In this document: positions 44,400-56,086 of the stretch, piece by piece | Position numbering within the stretch: position 1 is the stretch's first letter | How the letters are laid out: each line of letters begins with the position of its first letter | NCBI RefSeq assembly: GCF_002269345.1 | Contig: NZ_CP022889.1 | Location: forward strand, 2,336,501-2,400,500 | Length of the DNA: 64,000 nt | Origin: Tsuneonella mangrovi | Lineage (GTDB): Bacteria > Pseudomonadota > Alphaproteobacteria > Sphingomonadales > Sphingomonadaceae | Reading direction: 5' to 3' | Position numbers and translations under genes: made by a program | Notes under the pieces: generated by a model | Seen by the model: the letters and a program-made list of their open reading frames with translations, nothing else | Databases searched by the model: none | Told to the model about the DNA's origin: nothing

Positions 44400-45889
44400 T
44401 CGCTTAGGTCCCCGATCATCAGCCCGGCAGTCGCCTTGGCGCTGCCGACCACGCCGGGGATACCTGCCCCCGGATGCGTGCCGGCTCCCACCAGGTAGAG
44501 GTTGTCGATCACGTCGTCACGGTTGTGCGCGCGGAAATATGCGCTCTGCGTGAGGATCGGCTCGAGGCTGAACGCGCTGCCCAGGTGGGCGTTGAGGTCG
44601 CCGGTGAAATCGCGCGGGGTGTAGTGGAACTTGGTCACGATGCGATCGTCGATATCGGGGATCAGGCGGCGGCCCACTTCGGCCAGCACGCGCTGTTCGA
44701 GCAGCGGGCCGACCTGGTCCCAGTCGACCGTCAGCTTGCCCATGTGTGCGACCGGAACCAGCGCGTAGAACGTGCTCTTGCCCGGCGGCGCCATGCTCGG
44801 ATCGGTTACCGTGGGGTGGTGCAGGTAGATCGAAAAGTCCTGCGGCAGCACGCCGTTTTCGTAGATATCGTCGAGCAGCCCGCGATAGCGGGGACCGAAC
44901 AGGATCATGTGGTGCGGGATGCCCGGCCATGTGCCTTCGAGCCCGAAGTGGACCACGAACAGGCTGGGCGAGAAGCGCTTGCTCGCGAGCCGCTTGGCCT
45001 CGCTATCGCCGCGCTTTGTGCCGCCGAGCAGGTCGCGATAGGTGTGGACGATGTCACCGTTGCTGGCGACCGCGTGGAAACGCTCCTGCCAGCCCGAGGC
45101 GCATTCGACTTCGGTCGCGCGGCTGCCGATGGTGTGGATCTTCACCACCGGATCGCCGAGCCGCACGGTTCCGCCGAGCCGCTCGAAATGGCGCACCATC
45201 GCCGCGACAAGCCGGTTGGTGCCGCCGCGCGCCCACCACACCCCGCCGTCCTTCTCCAGCTTGTGGATCAAGGCGTATATCGAACTGGTGGTGAACGGGT
45301 TGCCGCCGACGAGCAGGGTATGGAAGCTGAGCGCTTCGCGCAGCTTCTCGTCCTTCACGTACTTGCTGACGATCGAATAGACCGAGCGCCACGCCTGGTG
45401 CTTGGCAAGCGCGGGCGCGGCTTTCACCGTGCTGGCGAAATCGAGGAACGGGATCGCGCCGAGCTTGCGATAACCTTCCTCGAACACGCCTTCGGAATAG
45501 TGCGAAAAGGCATCGTATCCGGCGAGGTCGAGCGGAGCGAGTCGTTCGATTGCCGCGCGAAGCTGCACCTCGTCGTTCGAATAGTCGAAGTTGGTCCCGT
45601 CGGGCCAGTTCAGGCGATAGAACGGCATCACCGGCATCAGCTCGATGTCGGCCGCCATGTCGTGCCCCGACAGCGCCCACAGCTCGCGCAGGCAATCGGG
45701 ATCGGTGATGACGGTGGGTCCGGCGTCGAACGTGAATCCCTCGCGTTCCCACACGTAGGCGCGTCCGCCGGGCTTGTCGCGCGCTTCGACCAGCGTGGTC
45801 CTGATCCCGGCGGATTGCAGCCGGATGGCGAGCGCCAGTCCGCCGAACCCGGCGCCGATCACGCAAGCTGTCTTGCCTTCGGCACTCAT
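44396..45889 (-). CDS. crtI: Phytoene desaturase
   Basis: FAD-dependent desaturase converting phytoene to lycopene; 497 aa. The dinucleotide motif VIGAGFGGLALAIRLQ is at the N-terminus, PGGRAYVWEREGFTFDAGP follows, and the family C-terminal motif VGAGTHPGAGIPGVVGSAKA ends the protein. ATG at 45889 has AAGGAGCG upstream. It overlaps crtY and the LOG-family gene. Confidence 0.95.
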   Translation of the reverse strand: MSAEGKTACVIGAGFGGLALAIRLQSAGIRTTLVEARDKPGGRAYVWEREGFTFDAGPTVITDPDCLRELWALSGHDMAADIELMPVMPFYRLNWPDGTNFDYSNDEVQLRAAIERLAPLDLAGYDAFSHYSEGVFEEGYRKLGAIPFLDFASTVKAAPALAKHQAWRSVYSIVSKYVKDEKLREALSFHTLLVGGNPFTTSSIYALIHKLEKDGGVWWARGGTNRLVAAMVRHFERLGGTVRLGDPVVKIHTIGSRATEVECASGWQERFHAVASNGDIVHTYRDLLGGTKRGDSEAKRLASKRFSPSLFVVHFGLEGTWPGIPHHMILFGPRYRGLLDDIYENGVLPQDFSIYLHHPTVTDPSMAPPGKSTFYALVPVAHMGKLTVDWDQVGPLLEQRVLAEVGRRLIPDIDDRIVTKFHYTPRDFTGDLNAHLGSAFSLEPILTQSAYFRAHNRDDVIDNLYLVGAGTHPGAGIPGVVGSAKATAGLMIGDLSE

Positions 45890-47067
45890 GCCGCGCTCCT
45901 TCCGAGGGGATTTCCTTTCGAGGCGAGCGCCCCGATCGCGCTGGAAATGGGCACCGGGGGCTTGCCGCACAAGATGCGCGTCCGATCGATCCGGGTCGAA
46001 CGCCCGGCATAGAACCGCTCTATCAGCGGCTCGCGAAGCGAGTAGAACCGGGCGAATACGCGCCAGCGTTCATCGGGCTTGGCTGCGCCGAACAGCATCC
46101 TCCCGAGGCGGCGATAGAATCGTGTCTTCGCCCAGTGGTTTCGCGCACGCGCCTCGAGCATCGCTGCCAGTTGCACTCCCGGCAGGTCCGCGTCGCGCGC
46201 GATCGCGAGCGCGGTCTCGACCGCGAACGGCAGCGAATAGCTGGTCAGCGGATGGAAGAACCCGCCGCGCGTTCCCGCGTTTGCCACGCCTTCGGTCCGA
46301 CGCGCGGCCTGGAACGCGGCAAAGTTGCCCCCGGTCACAACCGGCAGCACGCCGGTCTCGAAGCCCAGCGGCCGCCCGCTCCACCCGGCGTATCCGCAAT
46401 AGTGGTCGATCCGGCCCGAGAGGGCGCTGCGGTCGAGTGTGGGGCTGTCTGCGTAGTAGGTATCCTCGACGAACAGCTCTTCCGCGCCCAGCGGCAAGGT
46501 GTAGACGAAGCGATAGGCACTGTGCTGGGTGACGTCGGCATCCATGATCACCGGGTTTGCCAGCCCGTGCGGACGGTCGGTGCGAAGGTGTCGACCCATG
46601 AAGACCTGCCACCCGCCGGTGAGTTGGGGAGCGGCGGAAATTCCGCGGCAGTCGATCACCGCGCGGGCTTCGATCCGCTCGCCGCCCTTGAGGTCGATCC
46701 CGCGCGCATCGAGCGCGGCAACCGCACGATCGGTGCGGACAGCCTCTTCAGGCAGCTCGCGGCGCAGGGTGGCGTCGAAATCGACCGAGGACAGCGAGCG
46801 ATACGTGGTTCCCAGACGCCTGATATATCCGGGGAAGTTGACGGTGTAGCCGCTCCACCGGTTGGTCCGGAACGGTTCGAGTAGCGCGGCACCCTCCGCC
46901 GACAGGTCGCTGGCAAACCACGACCAGCGATGGTTCCCGCCCAGCGTCTCTCCGCTTTCGACCAGCGTGAGGCGCAATTCGGGCCGCGCACGATGCAGCG
47001 CGAGCGCAACAAGTCCGCCCGCCAGTCCACCTCCGGCGATTGCAACATCGATGACGCGCCCGTTCAT
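45886..47067 (-). CDS. crtY: Lycopene beta-cyclase
   Basis: Cyclises lycopene to beta-carotene; CrtY family, 393 aa. The N-terminal FAD site AIAGGGLAGGLVALAL, the LGGNHRWSWF segment and the CrtY-type FVYTLPLGAEELFVEDTYY are present. It heads the minus-strand carotenoid operon, which thus covers GGPP to beta-carotene without crtE or hydroxylase genes in the window. It is divergent from the DUF2585 gene. Confidence 0.93.
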   Translation of the reverse strand: MNGRVIDVAIAGGGLAGGLVALALHRARPELRLTLVESGETLGGNHRWSWFASDLSAEGAALLEPFRTNRWSGYTVNFPGYIRRLGTTYRSLSSVDFDATLRRELPEEAVRTDRAVAALDARGIDLKGGERIEARAVIDCRGISAAPQLTGGWQVFMGRHLRTDRPHGLANPVIMDADVTQHSAYRFVYTLPLGAEELFVEDTYYADSPTLDRSALSGRIDHYCGYAGWSGRPLGFETGVLPVVTGGNFAAFQAARRTEGVANAGTRGGFFHPLTSYSLPFAVETALAIARDADLPGVQLAAMLEARARNHWAKTRFYRRLGRMLFGAAKPDERWRVFARFYSLREPLIERFYAGRSTRIDRTRILCGKPPVPISSAIGALASKGNPLGRSAA

Positions 47068-47132
47068 GTTGCGCCTGCCTAGGCGTGGAATCGCCGCTGG
47101 GCAATAATCTTGCGGGATGCAGCCGGTCTGTC

Positions 47133-47735
47133 ATGATGCAGGTGATGAGCAGCCGCCTGATCCCGCACCGCAAAGCCGTGTTGCTGACCTTGGCGCTCGT
47201 GCTGGCCGCTGCCACAATCGAGTTCGCGATGGGGCGTCCGCCGATTTGTCCGTGCGGGTTCGTGAAATTCTGGCATGGCGTGGTCGAGTCCGACCAGAAC
47301 AGCCAGCAGATCGCCGACTGGTACACCTTCAGCCACGTCACGCACGGGCTGATCTTCTATTTCGCCGGGTGGCTGCTGTTCGTGCGACTGGGATTGTTCG
47401 GCGGCAAACCAGCGCGCTGGGCGCTGCCGATCGCGGCGTTCGTCGAAGCAGCGTGGGAAGTGCTCGAAAACACCCCGATGGTGATCGATCGCTATCGCGA
47501 AGTGACCGTCAGTTATGGATACGCAGGGGACTCGATGGTCAATTCCATCGCCGACATCGGCTGGATGATCGTCGGGTTTCTGATCGCCAGCAGGTTGCCC
47601 GCCTGGGCCAGCGTCTTGCTGGCGATCTTCTTCGAGCTGTTCACCTTGTGGGCGATGCGCGACAACCTGACGCTCAACATCATTATGTTGCTCTGGCCGA
47701 TCGAAGCGATCCGCCAGTGGCAGGAGGGAGCCTAG
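47133..47735 (+). CDS. DUF2585 (UPF0314) membrane protein
   Basis: A membrane protein of 200 aa with about four helices, first AVLLTLALVLAAATIEFAMG. Conserved family segments include RPPICPCGFVKFWHG, DWYTFSHVTHGLIFY and FVEAAWEVLENTPMVIDRYR. The family is restricted mostly to alphaproteobacteria and has no known function. The start may be 47133, 47136 or 47145. It is divergent from crtY. Confidence 0.82.
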   Translation: MMQVMSSRLIPHRKAVLLTLALVLAAATIEFAMGRPPICPCGFVKFWHGVVESDQNSQQIADWYTFSHVTHGLIFYFAGWLLFVRLGLFGGKPARWALPIAAFVEAAWEVLENTPMVIDRYREVTVSYGYAGDSMVNSIADIGWMIVGFLIASRLPAWASVLLAIFFELFTLWAMRDNLTLNIIMLLWPIEAIRQWQEGA

Positions 47736-47742
47736 CGATCCG

Positions 47743-48213
47743 TCAGCACGGTCGGCGAAGCGCCCCGGCCGGGCCGACAAGCCGCATCGAAGCACGCGGA
47801 TCGTCACCGGCGCCGTAAGTCTCGAGCCGCGCGACCCGACGGCGGCTGCCCCTGGCGAGGAGCTCGTCGACTTGCGCCAGCAGCATGTCGGGGTCGACCG
47901 GCTTGGCAAGGTAGCCATCGGCGCCCTCGAATTCCGCGATCTGGCGATCTTCGGGCTGGTCGCGCGCGGTCAACATCAGCACTGCCATGTCGGTCAGCCC
48001 TTCGCCGCGACGCAGGATGCGCAGCGCTTCGATCCCGCCCATGACCGGCATGATACAGTCGAGGATCACCAGCTTCGGGCGGCGAAAACGGATTGCTTCG
48101 AGAGCCTGCAGCCCGTCGGTGAAGTGCGCCACCGCATGGCCGGCGTCCATCAAAGATTCGATCGTGATCGCAGCGGCGAGTTCGTCGTCTTCGGCCAGCA
48201 CAATCAGGCTCAT
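47743..48213 (-). CDS. Single-domain response regulator
   Basis: A CheY-like receiver of 156 aa. The acidic pair lies in LAEDDE (9-11), the phospho-acceptor Asp52 in VILDCIMPVMGG, the switch Thr in LMLTARD, and Lys104 in YLAKPVDP. There is no output domain; the C-terminal 30 residues are basic then irregular. No kinase is adjacent. Confidence 0.85.
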   Translation of the reverse strand: MSLIVLAEDDELAAAITIESLMDAGHAVAHFTDGLQALEAIRFRRPKLVILDCIMPVMGGIEALRILRRGEGLTDMAVLMLTARDQPEDRQIAEFEGADGYLAKPVDPDMLLAQVDELLARGSRRRVARLETYGAGDDPRASMRLVGPAGALRRPC

Positions 48214-48311
48214 CGCATCTCCTTCCTCCCGCGAGCAGGCATGGCTCCCGGTAAATCCCGGATATCCGATCGACGCGAACGGGACCCTGACGTGCCCCTG
48301 CGTAATTGCCC

Positions 48312-48620
48312 CTATTCGGCAGCGATCGCGTTTTGCGCGGCAGCGGCCAATTCATGGAGCGCGGCCATGTGCGCCCTGAACGCCTTGGCGCCCGCGCGGG
48401 TCAGCGAGGCCCAGGTGCGCTGCCGCCCGTCGAGCGGGGCTTTCCGCAACTTCACGTAGCCCGCGTCGCCGAGCGCGGAGAGGTGCTTGGATAGCACGCT
48501 GTCGCTTACATCGACGATATCGCGCAAGGTGGCGAATTCGGCTTCTTTGACGCGCGCCAGCACAGCTGCGATCTGCAACCGTGCCGGAGCGTGGAGCGTT
48601 GTGTCGAGCGCTGCGGTCAT
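48312..48620 (-). CDS. Winged-helix transcriptional regulator
   Basis: A compact DNA-binding protein of 102 aa. Its helix-turn-helix is FATLRDIVDVSDSVLSKHLS, followed by the wing KLRKAPLDGRQRTWASLT. It resembles small MarR/ArsR-like regulators (HTH_34 type). It overlaps the upstream membrane-protein gene by four bases and so is coupled to it. Three operator-like dyads lie just before that operon, between it and the monooxygenase gene, and are its likeliest targets. Confidence 0.82.
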   Translation of the reverse strand: MTAALDTTLHAPARLQIAAVLARVKEAEFATLRDIVDVSDSVLSKHLSALGDAGYVKLRKAPLDGRQRTWASLTRAGAKAFRAHMAALHELAAAAQNAIAAE

Positions 48621-49072
48621 GCGCTGTGGTCCGTCAGCTGGCGCAGGTACACGCGCTGCCGCACCACGCTGAAGATCGTACCCATGATAAAGGCGATGGC
48701 AGCAAGGCCAGCCTTGCTCAACGGGGCGAAACTCGCCTCGCGCATTTGCACTGCGGAAACGACGAGCACCATGAGGAGGCCCAGGAAACCGAGCGTCACG
48801 GGCAGGGTCTTGTCGCGGCGAAACCCGGTGATCAGCAGCCCGCGCCGCCGCCGGTCGTAGTATGCCATCAAGGCTGCGGCGAGAATCACGATCCCGGAAC
48901 CGACCAGTTGCACCTTGTCCGAGATCGTGATCGATCCGATCAGGACGAGGAACAGTGCCCCGTAAAGCGCGTGCCGCCAGGGCGGGCAAACCCCGGCGCG
49001 TTCGGCGAGGCGGTTTTCGCTGGCATGGACTCCGGCGAGCGCATCCAACGCGCTGCGACTATCTTCGGTCAT
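48617..49072 (-). CDS. Predicted membrane protein, co-transcribed with winged-helix regulator
   Basis: A membrane protein of 151 aa with about four hydrophobic segments (ALYGALFLVLIGSITI; LVGSGIVILAAALMAYY; LGFLGLLMVLVVSAV; AGLAAIAFIMGTIFSVV). There is no recognised domain. ATG at 49072 has AAGGTG upstream; GTG at 49081 is the alternative. Membrane protein plus small winged-helix regulator pairs are common in sphingomonads. Its function is unknown. Confidence 0.7.
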   Translation of the reverse strand: MTEDSRSALDALAGVHASENRLAERAGVCPPWRHALYGALFLVLIGSITISDKVQLVGSGIVILAAALMAYYDRRRRGLLITGFRRDKTLPVTLGFLGLLMVLVVSAVQMREASFAPLSKAGLAAIAFIMGTIFSVVRQRVYLRQLTDHSA

Positions 49073-49087
49073 TGCGGTCACCTTTCA

Positions 49088-49157
49088 CTTTCCAATGTGG
49101 AAAGAGATAATCCTCACTTTCCGATTCGGCAAGTGATAATCTTCCAAAGTGGAAAGT
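49088..49157. promoter_or_regulatory. Three operator-like dyads in a divergent promoter
   Basis: Dyad 1 (49088-49104) is CTTTCCA-ATG-TGGAAAG, a perfect 7-3-7. Dyad 2 (49115-49135) is CACTT-CCGA-TCGG-AAGTG nested around a single T. Dyad 3 (about 49142-49157) is CTTCCA-AAG-TGGAAAG. The centres are 29 and about 25 bp apart. The cluster lies between the minus-strand regulator operon and the plus-strand monooxygenase. Confidence 0.65.
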
Positions 49158-49220
49158 GAGGAGTGCTGGACCGCACGTAAGCGGCTGGTTAGAGATTGCG
49201 CAAAGTCCCCGGAGAAGCCG

Positions 49221-51023
49221 ATGCCCGATACTGCGACCGCCCTCGATCACGATGCACTGAGGCGCAAATATGCCGAAGAGCGCGACAAGCGCCTGCGCGC
49301 GGACGGGCTGGGGCAGTATATCCGGCTCGAAAGCGAATTCGCCGACCTGGCGACCGATCCGTATATCCCGATTACCCCGCGCGATCCGGTGACCGACCAT
49401 GTGACGTTTGCCTTCATCGGCGGCGGGTTCTCCGGCCTCGTTGTTGGTGCCCGTCTCAAGGAGGCGGGGATCGAGGATTTCCGAATCATCGAGAAGGGCG
49501 GGGACTTCGGCGGCACCTGGTACTGGAACCGCTATCCAGGTGCGCAGTGCGACACCGCCAGCATGATCTACATGCCGCTGCTCGAGGAAACCGGGCACAT
49601 GCCGAGCGAAAAATACGCCCATGCACCCGAAATCCGCGAACACTGTTCGCGCATCGGCAAGCAATACGGTCTTTACGAAAACGCGCTGTTCCACACGCAA
49701 GTGACCGGCCTCGCGTGGGACGAAACGCGCAAGTTGTGGGTCGTCACCACCAATCGCGGCGACGAATTTACCGCCAAATATGTCGGGATGGCCACCGGGC
49801 CGCTGCACGTCGCCAAGCTGCCGGGATTGCCGGGGATCGAGAGCTTCAAGGCAAAGAGCTTCCACACCAGCCGGTGGGACTATGCTTACACCGGCGGCGA
49901 CCCCGAAGGCGCACCGATGACGAAGCTGGCCGACAAGCGGGTGGCGATCATCGGCACCGGGGCAACTGCAGTGCAGTGCGTGCCGCACCTGGCGCGCAGC
50001 GCGAAAGAACTATTCGTATTCCAGCGCACCCCGTCGTCGGTCGACGAGCGCAACAACGCGCCGCTCGATCCCGACTGGTTTGCGCAGGTTTCCGAACCGG
50101 GCTGGCAGAAGAAGTGGCAGGAAAACTTCGTCGGCAACCTCGGCGGCGGATTTGCTGCGGAGGACCTCGTGCAGGATGGCTGGACCGACCTCGGCAAGCG
50201 CATCCGCAACGAGATCATGGCGTTGCCGATGGAGGAACGCACCCCTGACAAGATCATGGCGGCGTTCGAAGGTGCCGATAACGAGAAGATGGAGGAAATC
50301 CGCCAGCGCGCCGAACGGATCGTTCGCGATCCCGAGGCGGGGCAGAAACTCAAGGCGTGGTATCGCCAGCTGTGCAAGCGGCCATGCTTCCACGATCAAT
50401 ACCTGCAGGCTTTCAACGAACCGGGCGTTGCGCTGGTTGATACCGACGGGCAGGGGGTTGAACGGATCACCGAGAACGGTGTGGTTGCTAACGGCGTCGA
50501 ATACCCGGTCGACTGCATTGTCTACGCTTCGGGTTTCGAGGTCGGCACCGACTATTCCTCGCGCGCCGGGTTCGAGCTGACCGGACGCGGCGGGGAAACC
50601 GTGAGCGAACATTGGAAGGACGGGATGCGCACGCTCCACGGCCTGCAGCTTTACGGCTTTCCCAACGCGTTCATTGTCCAGCACACGCAAGCCGCGAACC
50701 TGATCGCCAACGTGCCGCACAACATCGTCGATCACGCCGATACCGTTGCAGCGATCGTGTCCGAAGCCGAACGCCGCGGCGCGGCGACGGTCGAGCCGAC
50801 GGCGGAGGCGGAGAAGAGATGGGTCGACCTGCTGCTGACCGGGTTCGGCTCGCGATTCGGCGATACCACTTGCACGCCCGGCTACTACAACAACGAAGGT
50901 GAAGGGCTGGGCAAGGAAGCGCAGCTCAACGTCGGTCATCCGGCGGGCCCGCTGGGATACTTCAGCCACATCGCCGCGTGGCGCGCTTCGGGCACATTCG
51001 AAGGGCTGGATTTCGGCGGTTGA
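49221..51023 (+). CDS. Baeyer-Villiger-type flavin monooxygenase
   Basis: Class B flavoprotein monooxygenase of 600 aa. It has an N-terminal FAD motif [14 protein letters not shown], the second Rossmann [13 protein letters not shown] for NADPH, and the BVMO fingerprint [11 protein letters not shown], which matches F-x-G-x3-H-x3-W with Ala for Gly. ATG at 49221 (GGAG nine bases upstream) matches the family N-terminus. It probably inserts oxygen next to a ketone; the substrate is unknown. It is divergent from the winged-helix operon and followed by a second monooxygenase. Confidence 0.88.
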   Translation: MPDTATALDHDALRRKYAEERDKRLRADGLGQYIRLESEFADLATDPYIPITPRDPVTDHVTFAFIGGGFSGLVVGARLKEAGIEDFRIIEKGGDFGGTWYWNRYPGAQCDTASMIYMPLLEETGHMPSEKYAHAPEIREHCSRIGKQYGLYENALFHTQVTGLAWDETRKLWVVTTNRGDEFTAKYVGMATGPLHVAKLPGLPGIESFKAKSFHTSRWDYAYTGGDPEGAPMTKLADKRVAIIGTGATAVQCVPHLARSAKELFVFQRTPSSVDERNNAPLDPDWFAQVSEPGWQKKWQENFVGNLGGGFAAEDLVQDGWTDLGKRIRNEIMALPMEERTPDKIMAAFEGADNEKMEEIRQRAERIVRDPEAGQKLKAWYRQLCKRPCFHDQYLQAFNEPGVALVDTDGQGVERITENGVVANGVEYPVDCIVYASGFEVGTDYSSRAGFELTGRGGETVSEHWKDGMRTLHGLQLYGFPNAFIVQHTQAANLIANVPHNIVDHADTVAAIVSEAERRGAATVEPTAEAEKRWVDLLLTGFGSRFGDTTCTPGYYNNEGEGLGKEAQLNVGHPAGPLGYFSHIAAWRASGTFEGLDFGG

Positions 51024-51051
51024 GCGGCCCGTTGATGCTTGTCATGCACAT

Positions 51052-51065
51052 TTGATTTCAATCAA
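51052..51065. promoter_or_regulatory. FNR/FixK-type box upstream of second monooxygenase
   Basis: TTGATTTCAATCAA is an exact match to the FNR/FixK consensus TTGAT-N4-ATCAA. Its centre lies 59 bp upstream of the ATG at 51118, a plausible activator position. Confidence 0.6.
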
Positions 51066-51117
51066 GGACTGATTGTAGGTTCTCGGGCAGCTTCCCAGAC
51101 TGAAGGAGAAGTGTGCC

Positions 51118-52683
51118 ATGAATGCCGTGAGTCCGGTCGAACCGTCGAACGCCGAAAGCCCCACCCATGTCGACGTGCTGATCGTCGGGGCGGGAATTTC
51201 CGGGATCGGCTCGGCCTATCACTTGCAGGACCAGTGCCCCGGCAAGAGCTATGCGATCCTCGAGATGAAGGACACGTTTGGCGGGACGTGGGAGACGCAC
51301 AAGTATCCGGGCGTCCGTTCGGATTCGGACCTCTACACGTTCGGCTATCGCTTCAAACCGTGGGTCGGCACCCCGATCGCCACCGCCGAGGAAATCCTCA
51401 AGTACATGGGCGAAGTGATCGAGGAAAACGGGATCGGCGAGCATATCTTCTATGGCCACCGGATCACCCGCTGCGCGTATTCGCGCGACACCGCGCAGTG
51501 GACCGTCGAAGCAACCCGCCTGGCTGATGGTGCGCAAGCGGTGTTCACCGCCGGCTTCCTGTGGATGTGCCAGGGCTACTACGATCACGAGAAGCCCTAC
51601 GTTCCGCCCGAATGGCACGATCGGGGCCTGGCGGACTTCAAGGGCGATTTCGTTCACGCCCAGCTGTGGGATCCGGAATACGACTACACCGACAAGCGCA
51701 TCCTCGTGATCGGCTCGGGCGCGACCGCCGCCACGATTGTCCCCGCGTTCGCCGAGAAGGCTGCGCACGTCACGATGCTGCAACGTTCGCCGACCTACTT
51801 CATCTGCCGCGAGAACAGGAACGAGCTGGCCGACCGGCTGCGCGAAGTCGGGATCGATGAGCCGACCGTCCACCGCGTGGTACGCCAGCAGATCCTGCAC
51901 GACCAGGCGAGGTTCACCCAGCGCTGCATCGACGAGCCGGACACCGTGTTCGAGGAGCTCAAGGAACTGGTGCGCGCCTTCACCGGCAAGCCCGATTTCG
52001 AATTCGAGCCGCACTTCACCCCGAAGTACCGCCCGTGGCAGCAGCGGCTGGCGTTCTGCCCCAACGGCGACGTGTTCCGCGCGGCGGTGGCGGGCAAGGT
52101 TACGGTCGTTACCGATACTATCGAGCGCTTCACTGAAACGGGCGTTCGCACGGCATCGGGCGAGGAGATCGAGGCCGACCTGATCGTTGCCGCCACCGGC
52201 TTCCGCCTGTCGGTGATGGGCGGCATCCCGTTCGAAGTCGACGGCGAGACGGTCGACTGGCACGACACCGTTACCTATCGCGGGATGATGTTCACCGGCG
52301 TGCCCAACATGGCGTGGGTGATGGGCTATTTCCGCGCCAGCTGGACCTTGCGGGTCGATATGCTTGGCGATTTCGTCTGCGGCCTGCTCAACCACATGGA
52401 CGAGCTGGGCGCGCGCCAGGTCGAGGTCGCCTTCCGACCCGACGACGCGAGTATGGACATCGGCCCGTGGATCGATGCCGATAACTTCAACCCTGGCTAC
52501 CTGATGCGCGGCCTTGGCCAATTGCCGCAAGCCGGCGACAGGCCCGACTGGCGTCACAACCAGGACTACTGGGCCGAACGCAACGAAATCCCCGCGATCG
52601 ATCTCGATGGCACCGAGTTCGTCTACGATGGCAAGCGCGCCGATGGTCCGCCAGCCAATCGCGAGATGGCGAAAGCGGGCTGA
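51118..52683 (+). CDS. Flavin-dependent monooxygenase (BVMO/EthA-like)
   Basis: A second class B monooxygenase, 521 aa. FAD motif VGAGISGIGSAYHL lies near residue 24, the exact BVMO fingerprint FKGDFVHAQLW near 180, and the NADPH Rossmann VIGSGATAATIVPA near 200. It resembles EthA-type enzymes, which oxidise aromatic ketones and thioamides. AAGGAGAAG precedes ATG 51118. It shares little obvious sequence with the neighbour at 49,221, so the pair are not recent duplicates. Confidence 0.88.
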   Translation: MNAVSPVEPSNAESPTHVDVLIVGAGISGIGSAYHLQDQCPGKSYAILEMKDTFGGTWETHKYPGVRSDSDLYTFGYRFKPWVGTPIATAEEILKYMGEVIEENGIGEHIFYGHRITRCAYSRDTAQWTVEATRLADGAQAVFTAGFLWMCQGYYDHEKPYVPPEWHDRGLADFKGDFVHAQLWDPEYDYTDKRILVIGSGATAATIVPAFAEKAAHVTMLQRSPTYFICRENRNELADRLREVGIDEPTVHRVVRQQILHDQARFTQRCIDEPDTVFEELKELVRAFTGKPDFEFEPHFTPKYRPWQQRLAFCPNGDVFRAAVAGKVTVVTDTIERFTETGVRTASGEEIEADLIVAATGFRLSVMGGIPFEVDGETVDWHDTVTYRGMMFTGVPNMAWVMGYFRASWTLRVDMLGDFVCGLLNHMDELGARQVEVAFRPDDASMDIGPWIDADNFNPGYLMRGLGQLPQAGDRPDWRHNQDYWAERNEIPAIDLDGTEFVYDGKRADGPPANREMAKAG

Positions 52684-52727
52684 GACCCGCTCGACATTCG
52701 CGCCGCCAGCGCCTAGACCTGCGGACA

Positions 52728-55227
<2,500 letters not shown>

Positions 55228-55360
55228 TTGGCCGTCGCCGTAATTCACCTTATTCGGTGCAGCGCCGTTTCGACAGTCCGGCCAGTGCAGCAAGATCTTT
55301 CTTGTAGACCCCCCATCCGGGCCTTACCTGCGTTCGTTAGCGCACCGCGCGAACCAAACC

Positions 55361-55786
55361 TTATTTGAGCCCCATTCGCGCGATCAGCGAGACGAAGAAC
55401 GCGGTCGACCAACCGAGCAGCAGCACGCCATTGACCCCCTCGATCGCCGCGACCAGTTGCCACGCACGGCTAAGCCCCGCGTCGTCATATCCCACGGTGC
55501 CGTACGTGATGGTCGAGAAATAGACCGAGGTCTGCAAGTCGGGCAGGGCGCCCGCCGCAAGGTACAGCGCGGCATAGAGCCAGATCTCGATCCCGTGGAT
55601 CGCGAACAGGCCCAGCACCACCGCGAAGGTGAACGCGATGCCCTTGGGGCTGACGGCGGAGATGTGCTCCGCGCGTTCCTCCCGCTGCTCGATCCGCAAC
55701 ATGCGGCTGAGCACCAGTAGTCCCGCACCGTGGATCGCGACGGTCAGCAGCACCATTGCCGTCGATATGGCGAGTTGTCCGATCAT
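55361..55786 (-). CDS. Two-TM potassium-channel family protein
   Basis: A membrane protein of 141 aa with the pore signature TITYGTVGYDD containing a degenerate K+ selectivity filter (TVGYD). Helices flank it (AFTFAVVLGLFAIHGIEIWL and VAAIEGVNGVLLLGWSTAFF), and an N-terminal helix precedes it. There is no regulatory domain. ATG at 55786 has GGGG upstream and removes a polar N-terminal extension. It stands alone between the thiC group and the EthD gene. Confidence 0.8.
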   Translation of the reverse strand: MIGQLAISTAMVLLTVAIHGAGLLVLSRMLRIEQREERAEHISAVSPKGIAFTFAVVLGLFAIHGIEIWLYAALYLAAGALPDLQTSVYFSTITYGTVGYDDAGLSRAWQLVAAIEGVNGVLLLGWSTAFFVSLIARMGLK

Positions 55787-56086
55787 CGTGGCCCCAATTG
55801 TCCAGCCCTGGCGCAGAGCATACGCCATGACGCGCGGCGCGCCCAAACCTTTCCTACACGCCTCCATCTGCGGCATGGTTTGCGGGATGATCTCGCGTGT
55901 ATCCTCTTTGCCTGCCGCATCGGCGATCCGCAGCAAACCGGTCGATCATCTCGCCCCGGATTTTCTTCTCCAGGACTGTGTTCCATGTGTTCCACCATGT
56001 CGCATTCAGCGACTCGCCAACCGGCCAATCGGCTGGCACAACGGCGCATCACCGCTCGATCGGCGGAACCGGGAAAGGAATGCGCC
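55787..56086. other. Intergenic region without a recognised gene
   Basis: In these 300 bp I find no convincing gene on either strand. It must hold the divergent promoters for the K+ channel and the EthD gene. An imperfect hairpin around 56021-56043 is not strong enough to call. Confidence 0.4.

Noticed and set aside
44474-46012. A 512-codon frame antisense to crtI
   Set aside because: Shadow frame; crtI is intact and bounded by overlapping neighbours.
56021-56043. A terminator hairpin before the EthD gene
   Set aside because: The stem is interrupted and no T-run follows; it is not stronger than chance in this GC-rich DNA.
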